NCBI RefSeq assembly: GCF_018904615.1
Contig: NZ_JADCNH010000003.1
Coordinates: 177,247-241,246 of the forward strand
Length of the DNA: 64,000 nt
Source of the DNA: Verticiella alkaliphila
Lineage (GTDB): Bacteria > Pseudomonadota > Gammaproteobacteria > Burkholderiales > Burkholderiaceae_B
Reading direction: 5' to 3'
Shown: piece after piece, positions 28,879-38,216 of the stretch
Position numbering within the stretch: the stretch's first letter is position 1
Layout of the letters: each line of letters starts with the position of its first letter
Position numbers and translations under genes: made by a program
Notes under the pieces: generated by a model
The model's database searches: none
What the model was told of the DNA's origin: nothing
Seen by the model: the letters and a program-made list of their open reading frames with translations, nothing else

Positions 28879-29757
28879 TCAACCGTCGTCGGCGCTATTC
28901 TCCAATCTTTGCAAGATACCCATTAAGGTTTTGGCCGTTTCGGTTTCGCCTGCTTCCACCGCGGCGACGATCTGCTTGCGTAGGGCAGCAATCTCCACCT
29001 CATTAGCCTGCGAAAGCCCCGCGCGCACTGCATGCCTTGTCGCCTCGTCGATTCCAGCATGACGGATGATCTTCGCATCTTCTCGCTGCTGGTTCGCCCT
29101 GCGCAGATGTTCTATCTTCTCGCTACTTTTTCCACGCGCCCAACGTGCAGCCTGCCAAAGCGTTACAACAATAAGAATTCCGCCAACGAAAAGCACGAAA
29201 AAGCTAACGATTAGTTCGTTCTGTTTTTCGCGAATTTGAGCTTGCGCTATACGTTTCGCAACATTCTTCAAACGACCGATTTCTTCAGCAAACCGGAGAA
29301 GATTGAATTTTCCGGCCTGGCTCTCGCTAATTTTGCCGTCAAAAACCGACACCGTGTGTCTGTATAGAGTGACAGCAAGTGCATCCTCAACGGCCGATGC
29401 TTTTCTGGAAAAATCAGAGGTTTGCCATGCATAGCGCGTCGATGGCAACCGCTCTCCCTCGTACTCCAGCGTGTATTGCGCTCCGCCTCGCGCCGACAGA
29501 GAGACGCGCGGCTCGGGACAAGCAAGGCCGCTCGGCCAACCCATAAACTTTGAGATCGACGCCGGCCTGCATTCGGCAGATAACCCTACCGCAACGTCAG
29601 GGGTCAGCTTCCATCGAGTGTGATCAACGGACACGTCGGGTTCCACGGCTACTAACCCATGTTTAGACGCAGTACGGTCACTGGCCACGGCCCCATTGCA
29701 GACACCGGCGGCCGAAGCAACGACGATTGCGAGAAATGATCTAAAGAGGTGCATCAA
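28879..29757 (-). CDS. Single-pass membrane protein with signal peptide, unknown function
   Basis: 292 aa. Residues 1-24 (MMHLFRSFLAIVVASAAGVC) form a Sec signal peptide. Residues about 27-185 are a predicted periplasmic region with two Cys (AECRPAS, GLACPEP) that could pair. One membrane helix follows at about 188-208 (VSFFVLFVGGILIVVTLWQA). A charged cytoplasmic tail (RGKSSEKIEHLRRANQQRED) is likely a coiled coil. I do not recognise a family. It is convergent with the nuclease-like gene and its composition is like the accessory region. Confidence 0.7.
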   Translation of the reverse strand: MMHLFRSFLAIVVASAAGVCNGAVASDRTASKHGLVAVEPDVSVDHTRWKLTPDVAVGLSAECRPASISKFMGWPSGLACPEPRVSLSARGGAQYTLEYEGERLPSTRYAWQTSDFSRKASAVEDALAVTLYRHTVSVFDGKISESQAGKFNLLRFAEEIGRLKNVAKRIAQAQIREKQNELIVSFFVLFVGGILIVVTLWQAARWARGKSSEKIEHLRRANQQREDAKIIRHAGIDEATRHAVRAGLSQANEVEIAALRKQIVAAVEAGETETAKTLMGILQRLENSADDG

Positions 29758-30217
29758 AACAAGTCTAGAAAAGGAAACCCCGATTGGGTCTGTAGTAACA
29801 AGGGCTCAGCAACGCTGCTGGTAGAGCCGCCACCGGAACCCAGCGGCAGCCGTAAACCTGAGAATTAAGGCCGGGCGCGGCCCGCTAAGCTAGGCTTGTG
29901 CCTCTACGCGGGACGTACAACGGCCAGCAACTGCCCCAGGCGACGTGTCCGCTCACTCCATCCCGCGCACGGCCTGAGCCAGCTGATCCGAGACGTCCCT
30001 CAGGCAAGACGAGAATCTTTCTGTATGGTGCCAGCGACAGGGAGCAGCTCCGCCGGCCAGGGGTGCGGAATGATAACCGTGAAGCCCGGCGACGTTGACT
30101 CAGTCTGCGTCAACGCGCTTCGTTCGTTTACTCCGCTCTTGGATGTTCGCACTCCGGTACTATGGCGTTGCCCGCCGTCAGCAAAACGCAGAAGCACCGA
30201 CATCACAGGCCCACCAC
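29758..30217. other. Intergenic region, no gene seen
   Basis: 460 bp between divergent genes. Frames running through it into the DUF4268 gene are open but have unlike composition and no ribosome-binding site, so they are not taken as coding. It probably holds promoters for both neighbours. Confidence 0.5.
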
Positions 30218-31390
30218 ATGTTTCGCATCAACCACGCGTCCAATCGCATCACCAAGCTCAAGGAAGTGCGCTTTTCTGAGCTGGGCTTTACGGAAAGACA
30301 TCACCTCCAAGAATGGCTTGCCAATCAGCCCGACGCGTTAGGCGAAGAACTGCTGATCATCCAGAAAGAGTTCGACGGCTTCGACGACACACGCGAGCGG
30401 CTCGATCTGCTTGCTATCGACAAAGACGGCAACCTGGTCATCATCGAGAACAAGCTGGACGATTCGGGCAAGGATGTGGTTTGGCAAGCGTTGAAGTACG
30501 CCTCCTACTGCTCCACCCTATCTAAATCGCAGATCGCAGAGATCTTCCAGAAGTACCTGGACAAGGCGAACCCAGGTCAAGATGCGAAGGCGCTGATCTG
30601 CGAGTTTCTGCAGGAGGAAGCCTTCGCCGACGTCGTGCTGAATCCCGGTAACGACCAACGACTGATTCTAGTTGCAGCACAGTTCCGTAAGGAAGTGACG
30701 TCCACCGTGTTGTGGCTGCTCAAACACCGGGTTTTTGTGAAATGCTTCCGAGCCACGCCCTTCCAGGACGGTCAGGACCTTTTCCTTACCGTCGAGCAAG
30801 TGATTCCACTGCCCGAAGCCGAAGAACTGATGATTGGCATCTCTGAGAAAGAGGACGAAGAGCACTCGGCAGAGCGCGGGCTGGCGACACGGCATCAGCT
30901 TCGCGCAGAGTTCTGGCACGCTGCGCTCGAGGCACTGCGTGCCCGAGGAGTGACGCTGTACAGCAACGTCAGCCCTGGTCGCGACCACTGGCTTAATGCT
31001 GGTTCCGGAATGAGCGGAGTGCACTACTCCATGGTTTTCAATCGCGACGAGGCCCGTGTGGATTTTGCGCTGAGCGCTCGACCCAAGGAAGCCAACAAGG
31101 CCATGTTCGACTATCTCATTTCGCGCCGAGCCGAACTAGAGGCTGCATTCGGAGGGCCACTGATATGGCGCCGTATGGATGACAAGAAGGTGTCGCTGAT
31201 TGAGTGCGCAGCACCATTCGCTGGCCACGACCGACAAAGCTGGCCTGCGATGATCGACTGGCTCGTCGAGCACGTGCGGCGCATGGAGCAGGCTTTCGAC
31301 CCTGAGGTGCCGGCATTGCGGCAACTGGTGCGGACGCGGTTCGCGAGGGATGTAGCGACAGACGAGCCGGGAGGCTTGGAGAACGGTTGA
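30218..31390 (+). CDS. DUF4268/NucS-like nuclease-fold protein
   Basis: 390 aa from ATG 30218 (MFRINHASNRITKLKEVRF). Residues about 25-110 look like the NucS/DUF91-type PD-(D/E)xK fold: LQEWLANQPDALGEELLIIQ, then ERLDLLAIDKDGNLVIIENK with the D...E-x-K catalytic spacing, then DSGKDVVWQALKYASYCS. Residues about 265-355 match the DUF4268 pattern (RAEFWHAALEALRARGVTLY, SGVHYSMVFNRDEARVDFAL). The family often lies in defence or mobile regions and its substrate is not established. A short gene follows 48 bp downstream. Confidence 0.8.
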   Translation: MFRINHASNRITKLKEVRFSELGFTERHHLQEWLANQPDALGEELLIIQKEFDGFDDTRERLDLLAIDKDGNLVIIENKLDDSGKDVVWQALKYASYCSTLSKSQIAEIFQKYLDKANPGQDAKALICEFLQEEAFADVVLNPGNDQRLILVAAQFRKEVTSTVLWLLKHRVFVKCFRATPFQDGQDLFLTVEQVIPLPEAEELMIGISEKEDEEHSAERGLATRHQLRAEFWHAALEALRARGVTLYSNVSPGRDHWLNAGSGMSGVHYSMVFNRDEARVDFALSARPKEANKAMFDYLISRRAELEAAFGGPLIWRRMDDKKVSLIECAAPFAGHDRQSWPAMIDWLVEHVRRMEQAFDPEVPALRQLVRTRFARDVATDEPGGLENG

Positions 31391-31438
31391 GGGCATCGCA
31401 GACTACTTCGCCAGAACCGCAAACATGGATTGCATCCT

Positions 31439-31735
31439 ATGGATCACGACAAGCTCGTCAGACGGCTGAACTCAGTGGGCAAGCAGGCCTTCGTCGACTA
31501 CTACGAACTCTTCGAAAAGCACTCACAAGGCAGGTTTTCCAAGGACGAGGTGATCAACGAGCTTGAGCGGTGCGGGGTCAGCAATCCCGCCGGCGCCGCG
31601 ATCAGGGCAGGCAGCGCAAAAGCGATATTTGACGCCGGTCTGGAACTCGCCGCGCTGGCCATCGTGGTGCAGTCCAGGCGAGTGCCTGCGTCGACCTCGG
31701 AGGCAGCGAGACGACTTCTACGTCTACGCGAATAG
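31439..31735 (+). CDS. Small hypothetical protein, 98 aa
   Basis: From ATG 31439 (MDHDKLVRRLNSVGKQAFVD). Predicted mostly helical, with FVDYYELFEKHSQGRFSKDE and an Ala-rich C-terminal half. It follows the DUF4268 gene by 48 bp and could be co-expressed. Residues look protein-like (balanced charge, ordered helices), but I do not recognise a family. Confidence 0.55.
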   Translation: MDHDKLVRRLNSVGKQAFVDYYELFEKHSQGRFSKDEVINELERCGVSNPAGAAIRAGSAKAIFDAGLELAALAIVVQSRRVPASTSEAARRLLRLRE

Positions 31736-31867
31736 CCGGGCTTTGTCGTGCGTTGCGCCCGTCGGCGATCAATACCCAGGGGTACCTGCTTCAGGACGGC
31801 TTCCTTGATCAACGCGAGGCTGGGCATTAACCCATGCTTTTGGCTGCTCCTGTCACGCATTCCGTGT

Positions 31868-32690
31868 TCATGCATACGTCTCGAAGCGGTCGGTGTCCCG
31901 ACTGAGCAATTGCATCAGCTTGGGATGTATGAAGAGCTTTTCCTTTCCAAGCGGCATTTCGCGCAACACACCCAGGTCGGCCAAATCGTGTAGATAGCGC
32001 GAAGCGGCCTGACGTTGAGCAATGCCCTTGTCCACCAGGTTTCCGATGCGGCAGTAGGGCTGCTCGAAGATGACATCAACCAACTCGCGTGTGTAGATCT
32101 TCGGCAGGCGCGTGCGCACATACTCGGTGGTGTGCTCGGCCAGCTTGCGAATGGCCGCGATCTTTCCCGTGGTCCATTTCGACGTATCGGCCACGCCTTG
32201 CAGCATGAAAAGTAGCCAGGGCTCCCAGGCACCGTCGCGCGTCACACCAAGCAGCAGTCTGTAGTAGTCGGCCTTCTGAGCGATGACATGGCGGCTCAGG
32301 TAAAGGATCGGCAGGTTCAACAACCCTTCCTGTATGAGGTATAGGATGTTGAGCACGCGGCCGGTGCGGCCGTTGCCATCAGTGAACGGGTGTATGGCCT
32401 CGAATTGGTAGTGGCCAACGGCCATACGGATCAACGGATCCAGATCGGTCTGGTTGTGCAGAAAGCGCTCCCAGTTGGCCAGCAACTCACGCGGTAACGC
32501 AAAGCTTCTTTAGTGGCAGGGTCGGCGTTGTCGCCGCCCTGCGCATACTGGAACTGTTGATCGGTCGTCGTGACGATGTTCTCGATTTCCGAGCTGTCTT
32601 TGGCCTCCAGTAGCGGAAGGGTGTTGATCAGCATCGCCTGGTTGGGAATCAGCTCGGCTGCCTGTTTTCAGCTTATGTCGTCGCCAGCGA
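31868..32690 (-). pseudogene. Fic-family AMP/nucleotide transferase, disrupted
   Basis: The C-terminal 205 codons are intact and carry the Fic core [15 protein letters not shown] (His plus DGNGR anion hole), followed by a winged-helix-like tail. Upstream, a different frame reads [26 protein letters not shown] fits the (S/T)xxxE(N/G) inhibitory helix of autoinhibited Fic proteins. Between them (about 32500) roughly 60 residues of the usual linker are missing and the frame shifts. An extra A near 32670 breaks the N-terminus again. The protein is therefore not made in full. Confidence 0.8.
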
Positions 32691-32909
32691 CACTTCAACG
32701 ACTCATGTCTTCATTTAGCCGAAACGGCGACATGTGGCGGGGTTGATCGGGGTGACGGGCGAGTTCATGCACCACTATGGCACATGAATTGCTGTCTAGC
32801 ATGACGGCGTTTTGCCGTCGCGCCCTTGTTCTCTCTGGGCCGCCATGTGTGCAGGCCGCCTTCACGCACGACGCGCGCCGGGTTCAAGGGCAATTTTTAC
32901 AAGTTGCTC

Positions 32910-33407
32910 ATGACACCAGCTCCACTCACCCTGTCCGTCAATGGCCAGGAGCACCGCGTCACCGCACGCGCCGATGCGCCCCTTCTCTACATCCTCCGCA
33001 ACGATCTGGGCCTGAACGGGCCCAAGTACGGTTGCGGTCAGGGCGAGTGTGGCGCCTGCATGGTCACTATCGATGGCAAGGCGGCGCGCTCCTGTAGCGT
33101 GCCTGCCGGCGCAATCACGGGCCGGCCGGTGGTCACATTGGAAGGGCTGGCGCAGGGCGACGCGCTGCATGCCGTGCAACAAGCCTTCATCGACGAGCAG
33201 GCCGCGCAGTGCGGCTACTGCATCAACGGCATGATCATGACGACGGTGGCGCTGCTCGCGCGCAATCCGCGTCCGGATGACGCCACCATTCGCCAGGCGC
33301 TTGCCCACAACCTGTGCCGGTGCGGCACGCACATCGAGATTCTGCGGGCGGTGCGCCGCGCGGCGGGCCGCCCTGCCGATGGCTCGGATGAGGGAGCCCC
33401 GGCATGA
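32910..33407 (+). CDS. (2Fe-2S)-binding subunit of a molybdenum hydroxylase (IorA-like)
   Basis: 165 aa from ATG 32910; the upstream extension has no support. The N-terminal plant-type ferredoxin cluster is YGCGQGECGACMV with a later Cys (ARSCSVP). The C-terminal helical cluster is QCGYCINGMIMT plus NLCRCGTH. This is the usual layout of the small subunit of isoquinoline/aldehyde/nicotinate-type oxidoreductases, which passes electrons from the Mo cofactor. Overlap of 4 bp with the large-subunit gene means coupled translation. Confidence 0.93.
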   Translation: MTPAPLTLSVNGQEHRVTARADAPLLYILRNDLGLNGPKYGCGQGECGACMVTIDGKAARSCSVPAGAITGRPVVTLEGLAQGDALHAVQQAFIDEQAAQCGYCINGMIMTTVALLARNPRPDDATIRQALAHNLCRCGTHIEILRAVRRAAGRPADGSDEGAPA

Positions 33408-35692
33408 AGACCACGCGACGCGGGTTTCTCAAGGGCATGGGCTATGTGCTGGTGGCCTACGCCGCCCCGCTGCCTCTCATGAAGGATGCGTACGCCGCTG
33501 CGGGGCCTGGCGGTGACACGGGTGTGAAGCTCGTGCCGGGCGACCGGGTGGAGTCGTTCATCGCGGTGACGGCCGAAGGCAACGTCATTGGGCACAACGG
33601 CCATGTGGACCTCGGCACCGGGCTTCGCACGGCCTATGCGCAGATCGTGGCCGAGGAGCTGGACGTGCCGCTCGCGCGCGTCAGCATGGTCCTGGGCGAT
33701 AGCGACCGTACGCCCAACCAGGGCCCGACGATTGCCAGCGCCTCGATTCAGACGGCGGCCGTGCCCATGCGGCGTGCGGCTGCCCAGGCCCGCGCGTATC
33801 TGGTGAATGCCGCTGCCACCCGCTGGGGCGTGGACGCCGCCACCCTGACGGTGGGCGACGGCCAGATCCGCAATCCGGCCACGGGCGCCACGCTGGATTA
33901 CGCCGAGCTGCTCGAAGGCCGTCAGGTGGAGATGGCGCTGGATGAGGATGCGCCCATCAAGGATCCCGCTACCTATCGCATCGTGGGTCAATCGATTCCG
34001 CGCGTGGACATCCCGGCCAAGGTCACGGGCGGCGACATCTACGTACACGACGTGCGTCTGCCCGACATGCTGCACGCCCGGCTCATTCACCCGCCGTACC
34101 CGGGGCGCGACGCCGGCGATTTCGTGGGCGGCGTGCTGCGGTCGTACGACGCGGATTCCCTGGGCGACTTGAAGCCCGCCGTGCGCATCGTGCGTCTGGG
34201 TGACGTGCTGGGGGTGCTGGCAGAACGCGAAGAGGATGCGATTCTGGCGTCGCGGCGGCTTGCCGTGACGTGGGCGGACGTGCCTGCCTTGCGCGACATG
34301 AGCGACCTGGCCACGGTGCTGGACAAGAATCCGGATTCGCTGCGCGAGCTGGCCGATGAAGGCGACGTGCAGGCCGCCTTGAACGGTGATGGCATCATCC
34401 AGCGCGCCACCTATGTCTGGCCCTATCAGATGCATGGTTCGATCGGGCCGTCGTGTTCGGTGGCGCACTGGGAAGACGATGGCGTCACCATCTGGACGGG
34501 ATCGCAGAATCCGCACAATCTGCACGAGGATCTGACCAAGCTGCTGGGTCTGCCGCCGGAGCGCATTCGTCTGCGCCGGTTGGAAGCGGCCGGCTGCTAT
34601 GGCCGCAATTGCGCTGACGACGTCAGTGCGGAGGCCGCGCTGCTGGCACGCGAGGCGGGCCGCCCCGTGCGCCTGCAATACATGCGCGAAGACGAGCACC
34701 AGTGGGAGCCCAAGGGTACGGCGCAGCTGATGCAGGTGCACGGCGGGCTGACGGCAGCGGGCACGCTGGCCTACGATTTCCGGGTGAGCTACCCCTCCAA
34801 TGGCGCGCCGCTCATGGCCTCGCTCTACACGGGCCAGGCCGATGCGGACCCGCTCGTCTTCGAGATGGGCGACCGCACGGCCATCCCGCAATACCGCGTG
34901 CAGGACAAGCGCATCGTGGCCCGCGACATGCCGCCCATCGTGCGGGCCTCGTGGCTGCGCGGCGTGGCGGCACTGCCGAACGTGTTCGCGCATGAATCCT
35001 TCATGGATGAGCTCGCGGTGGCCGCGGGCGAGGACCCGATCGCCTTCCGCCTTCGGTTCATGGAAGACCCCCGGCCCATCGCCCTGACGAAGGCCGTGGC
35101 CGAGCGGGCCGGCTGGCAGCCACGCGCGCGCCCGAACCCGCAGGCACGTCGCGCGGATGGCCTGCTGGCGGGCCGTGGCTTCTCGCAGCATCAATACGTG
35201 CATGGCGCGTTTCCCGGCACGGGTGCGGCCTGGTGCGCCTGGGTGGCGGACGTGCTGGTGGATCCTGCCACGGGCTACGTGCGGGTCGAGCGCGTGACCG
35301 TGGCGCACGATTGTGGCGAGATGATCAACCCGGCCGGCGTGCGCCATCAGGTGCACGGCAATGTGGTGCAGACGGTGAGCCGATCCTTGAAGGAGCACGT
35401 GCACTTCGATGCGCACGGGGTGACGGATCGCAGCTGGGGCGGCTATCCGATCCTGACCTTCCCTGAGGTGCCGCAGATCGACGCGGTGCTGATGCCGGGC
35501 AACGGCAATCCGCCGCTGGGCGCGGGGGAATCGGCCTCGGTGCCGGGCCCCGCCGCCATTGCCAACGCCATCTTCGATGCCACCGGCGTGCGGCTGCGCG
35601 AGGCGCCGTTCTTGCCCGAACGGGTCAAGGCAGGCATGGACGCGCTGCAAGCGCAGAAGAATGACCAGGATCAGGCCGGGAGGACCGCATGA
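33404..35692 (+). CDS. Molybdopterin-binding subunit of a xanthine dehydrogenase-family hydroxylase (IorB-like)
   Basis: 762 aa. The N-terminus has a twin-arginine motif (KTTRRGFLKG) and hydrophobic stretch, so the complex is predicted to be periplasmic. Mo-pterin contacts are seen in GHNGHVDLGTGLRTAYAQIV and in AAGCYGRNCADDVSAEAALL. The catalytic Glu lies in PPLGAGESASVPGPA near residue 708. The family hydroxylates aldehydes or N-heterocycles with water as oxygen source. The gene overlaps both neighbours by 4 bp. The substrate is unknown. A dedicated Mo-cofactor insertion chaperone (XdhC type) is not visible in the window. Confidence 0.93.
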   Translation: MKTTRRGFLKGMGYVLVAYAAPLPLMKDAYAAAGPGGDTGVKLVPGDRVESFIAVTAEGNVIGHNGHVDLGTGLRTAYAQIVAEELDVPLARVSMVLGDSDRTPNQGPTIASASIQTAAVPMRRAAAQARAYLVNAAATRWGVDAATLTVGDGQIRNPATGATLDYAELLEGRQVEMALDEDAPIKDPATYRIVGQSIPRVDIPAKVTGGDIYVHDVRLPDMLHARLIHPPYPGRDAGDFVGGVLRSYDADSLGDLKPAVRIVRLGDVLGVLAEREEDAILASRRLAVTWADVPALRDMSDLATVLDKNPDSLRELADEGDVQAALNGDGIIQRATYVWPYQMHGSIGPSCSVAHWEDDGVTIWTGSQNPHNLHEDLTKLLGLPPERIRLRRLEAAGCYGRNCADDVSAEAALLAREAGRPVRLQYMREDEHQWEPKGTAQLMQVHGGLTAAGTLAYDFRVSYPSNGAPLMASLYTGQADADPLVFEMGDRTAIPQYRVQDKRIVARDMPPIVRASWLRGVAALPNVFAHESFMDELAVAAGEDPIAFRLRFMEDPRPIALTKAVAERAGWQPRARPNPQARRADGLLAGRGFSQHQYVHGAFPGTGAAWCAWVADVLVDPATGYVRVERVTVAHDCGEMINPAGVRHQVHGNVVQTVSRSLKEHVHFDAHGVTDRSWGGYPILTFPEVPQIDAVLMPGNGNPPLGAGESASVPGPAAIANAIFDATGVRLREAPFLPERVKAGMDALQAQKNDQDQAGRTA

Positions 35693-37026
35693 GCCGGCTT
35701 CGCAAGTACACCCTCATCGTCGTGCTGCTGATCGTGCTGGGCATCGGCGGCTTCGTGGCTTACGCCTGGCGCGCCGCCATTGCGCCCATCGCGCCGCCGC
35801 AGGCCGACAGCTTCGATACCACGCTGGTGGAGCAGGGCCGCCTGGTGGCCGCCGCCGGCAACTGCATGGAGTGCCATACCGCCAGCGGCGGCACGCCTTA
35901 CGCGGGCGGCCACGTGATGAAGACGCCCTTCGGCGAGATCATCTCCACCAACATCACGCCCGATCCGGAACACGGCATTGGCCAGTGGTCGCTGGCGGCC
36001 TTCACACGCGCCATGCGCGAAGGCGTGGCGCGCGACGGCAGCCATCTCTACCCGGCGTTTCCGTACACCGCCTTCACGAAGATGTCGGACGAGGACATCC
36101 ACGCCGTCTACGCGTACCTCATGTCGCGCCCGGCCGAGCCCGTCTCGCCGCCTGAGACTGACCTGCCCTTCCCCTTCAACCAGCGCGCGCTGGTGGCCGG
36201 CTGGAATCTGCTCTTCCTGGACAAGGGCGTGTACCAGCCCGACCCCGCCCAGGATGCCGAGTGGAACCGCGGCGCCTACCTGGTGCACGGCGCGGCCCAC
36301 TGCATGGCCTGCCATTCGCCGCGCAACGCGCTGGGCGCGGAAAAGGACGGCAAGCACTTCCTGGCCGGTGGCGACGTGGACGGCTGGCATGCGCCTGCGC
36401 TCAACGCCGACGCGCCGGCTGCCGTGCCCTCGACGCAAGAGGCCTTGTTCCAGTACCTGCGCCATGGCCACACCGCTGACCAAGGCACGGCCAATGGCTC
36501 GATGGCCCCGGTGATTGCGCACGGCACCTCGGTGATCCCGGAATCCGATGTGCGCGCCATTGCTCGGTACATTGCCTCGTACACGGGCGAGGCATCGCCC
36601 CAAGCCGTGGAAGACGCGCGCAAGGCTGCCAACGACAGGGCGGCCGAAGCCACGCGTGGCCTGGACACCGATGGCGCGCGCATCTACGCGATGACCTGCG
36701 TCGCCTGCCATGAAGCCGCCCCTCAGGGCGAACGCTTCGGCGCGCAGCAGCCCCTGTGGTTGGGCTCCACGCTGTATCTGGACAAGCCGGACAATCTGCT
36801 TCGCTTCGTGCTGGAAGGCGTGCAGGCACCCGCCGATCCCTCGCTAGGCTTCATGCCGCCGTTCAAGGATTATCTGAGTGATGCGCAGTTGAAGTCGCTC
36901 ACGCAGTATCTGCGCACGGAACTGGCCGGGCAGCCGGCGTGGGAAGGGATGGATGAGGCGATTGAGCGGGTGCGGAAGGGGGAGGCGAATCCGATGTGGC
37001 TAGCGACAGGGGCGTCAAACACCTGA
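35689..37026 (+). CDS. Tri-haem cytochrome c, electron acceptor of the molybdenum hydroxylase
   Basis: 445 aa. One N-terminal membrane anchor (YTLIVVLLIVLGIGGFVAYA) is followed by three CxxCH haem sites: CMECH (Cys59), CMACH (about Cys205) and CVACH (about Cys337). This matches the membrane cytochrome subunit of alcohol/aldehyde and nicotinate dehydrogenases that feeds electrons to the respiratory chain. It overlaps the large subunit gene by 4 bp and completes the operon. Confidence 0.93.
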   Translation: MSRLRKYTLIVVLLIVLGIGGFVAYAWRAAIAPIAPPQADSFDTTLVEQGRLVAAAGNCMECHTASGGTPYAGGHVMKTPFGEIISTNITPDPEHGIGQWSLAAFTRAMREGVARDGSHLYPAFPYTAFTKMSDEDIHAVYAYLMSRPAEPVSPPETDLPFPFNQRALVAGWNLLFLDKGVYQPDPAQDAEWNRGAYLVHGAAHCMACHSPRNALGAEKDGKHFLAGGDVDGWHAPALNADAPAAVPSTQEALFQYLRHGHTADQGTANGSMAPVIAHGTSVIPESDVRAIARYIASYTGEASPQAVEDARKAANDRAAEATRGLDTDGARIYAMTCVACHEAAPQGERFGAQQPLWLGSTLYLDKPDNLLRFVLEGVQAPADPSLGFMPPFKDYLSDAQLKSLTQYLRTELAGQPAWEGMDEAIERVRKGEANPMWLATGASNT

Positions 37027-37080
37027 GGCCGCACAAGACGCCCCTGCATCACTCTGCTTTGCGAAGTGCGCAAATGCGTT

Positions 37081-37133
37081 GTCGCGAAGTCTCCGATAGA
37101 CTGCGACATCAAGTAACATTCAGCGCCACTGAA
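37081..37133. promoter_or_regulatory. Inverted repeats before mqsR-like gene (operator/terminator candidates)
   Basis: 37081-37107 has outer arms GTCGC/GCGAC and inner arms AGTCT/AGACT around CCGAT, so it can form a hairpin; it may end the upstream operon or bind the antitoxin. 37119-37133 is TTCAG-N5-CTGAA, ending 8 bp before the toxin start. MqsA proteins bind palindromes in their own promoters; binding here is inferred. Confidence 0.45.
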
Positions 37134-37141
37134 CGCATACC

Positions 37142-37552
37142 ATGATGGTAAGATCAGTCGTATCAGAGTATTGTGACGCACCTCCCATAGAGGGCGTGTT
37201 GAAAATCGCGGGGCCGCTATACGATCTGGGTAGAGTCAAGGCACTTGCCAGCTCTGTTCAAGCCCTGACTATCGTTACTCGAAAATGTCGACGTGACATT
37301 GCGAATCTTTTTGGGTCAAACCATCAGGATGTTGCAGACCTGATTTGCTCGCTGAACCAGTCGGATTATCACGACTCCGAATGGTGTGAAGTGAGTCCTA
37401 AGTCTTTGGCGGCATGCGATGCCTACAGAGTCAAACGGCGTGAGTACGATTTGCGTACGGACCAGACCTTGTCGATCAATTACTACGTGAAGTTTGCCAT
37501 CGGGCGCGGTGGCAAACTATTGCTGCTCGTGTCCACGCACCTGTCATCTTGA
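37142..37552 (+). CDS. MqsR-family toxin of a toxin-antitoxin-chaperone system
   Basis: 136 aa. From about residue 40 it follows the MqsR/RelE-like fold: VTRKCRRDIANLFGSNHQDV, LICSLNQSDYHDSEWCEVSP, then YRVKRREYDLRTDQTLSINY and FAIGRGGKLLLLVSTHLSS, matching the usual order with a Lys/Arg-Tyr pair and a C-terminal beta strand. MqsR is an mRNA interferase. About 40 extra N-terminal residues precede the conserved part. The toxin-first order and the 7-bp gap to a Zn-finger/HTH antitoxin match mqsRA. Base composition is clearly lower in G+C than both flanking operons, implying transfer. Active-site residues were not confirmed by alignment. Confidence 0.75.
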   Translation: MMVRSVVSEYCDAPPIEGVLKIAGPLYDLGRVKALASSVQALTIVTRKCRRDIANLFGSNHQDVADLICSLNQSDYHDSEWCEVSPKSLAACDAYRVKRREYDLRTDQTLSINYYVKFAIGRGGKLLLLVSTHLSS

Positions 37553-37559
37553 GATAACC

Positions 37560-38189
37560 ATGACTCATTCTTCCGTATGTGAAATCTGCGGACAGGGTCA
37601 CATTGTTGAGCAATGCGACCCACTTGATGTGACCTACAAGGGCGTGACGTCAGCAGTCCCGCAGTACTTTCTGGTCTGCGATGCTTGCGAGATCGAACAA
37701 AGCGGATCTGAGCAGGGAAAAAAAAACCGCCGTGCGGTCACGGCATTTCGAAAAAGTGTCGACGGCTTGCTATCTGGCACGGAAATTAAGGCGTTGCTTG
37801 AACAGTATCACCTGACTCAGGCTGACGCTGCCCAGCTGTTCGGTGGCGGGCCAGTGGCATTCAGCAAGTATGTCAACGACGAGGTTGCTCAGTCTGAGTC
37901 GATGGACACTTTGTTGAGACTGGTGCGAAGAAGCCCCTCGGTTCTCGCCGAATTGGCGGCGATGAAAGGGATATCTGTGATGACGGCAAGCAAAATATCT
38001 CATCAAAAGAAAACGCATTCCGAGACCATGAGAATCGTGCGACGGCGATTTGCTTTCAAGATCGACCATGTTGAATACGCTAATAGTGACGAGCGATCTA
38101 TGGACATCAGATCTTCTAGAGGACCGGTTGCTGGAAGAACAAGACCTGTGCGTTCGACTCGTTCATTCGAGCAGTACCCCAGCTCTTGA
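37560..38189 (+). CDS. MqsA-family antitoxin with long C-terminal tail
   Basis: 209 aa from ATG 37560. Zinc-binding pairs C7-x2-C10 and C40-x2-C43 are followed by an HTH region (about 74-130: EIKALLEQYHLTQADAAQLF, FSKYVNDEVAQSESMDTLLR). MqsA is usually about 130 aa; here a basic, Ser/Arg-rich tail (about 141-209, ending RSTRSFEQYPSS) is added. In described TAC systems such a tail (chaperone addiction domain) keeps the antitoxin unstable until the SecB-like partner binds it. It likely also represses the operon. Confidence 0.8.
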   Translation: MTHSSVCEICGQGHIVEQCDPLDVTYKGVTSAVPQYFLVCDACEIEQSGSEQGKKNRRAVTAFRKSVDGLLSGTEIKALLEQYHLTQADAAQLFGGGPVAFSKYVNDEVAQSESMDTLLRLVRRSPSVLAELAAMKGISVMTASKISHQKKTHSETMRIVRRRFAFKIDHVEYANSDERSMDIRSSRGPVAGRTRPVRSTRSFEQYPSS

Positions 38190-38216
38190 TTGAATGGGCA
38201 CGAGGAACATAATGTG

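Noticed and set aside
33215..35650. Long minus-strand frame of 811 codons
   Set aside because: Antisense to the molybdenum hydroxylase large subunit; no motif.
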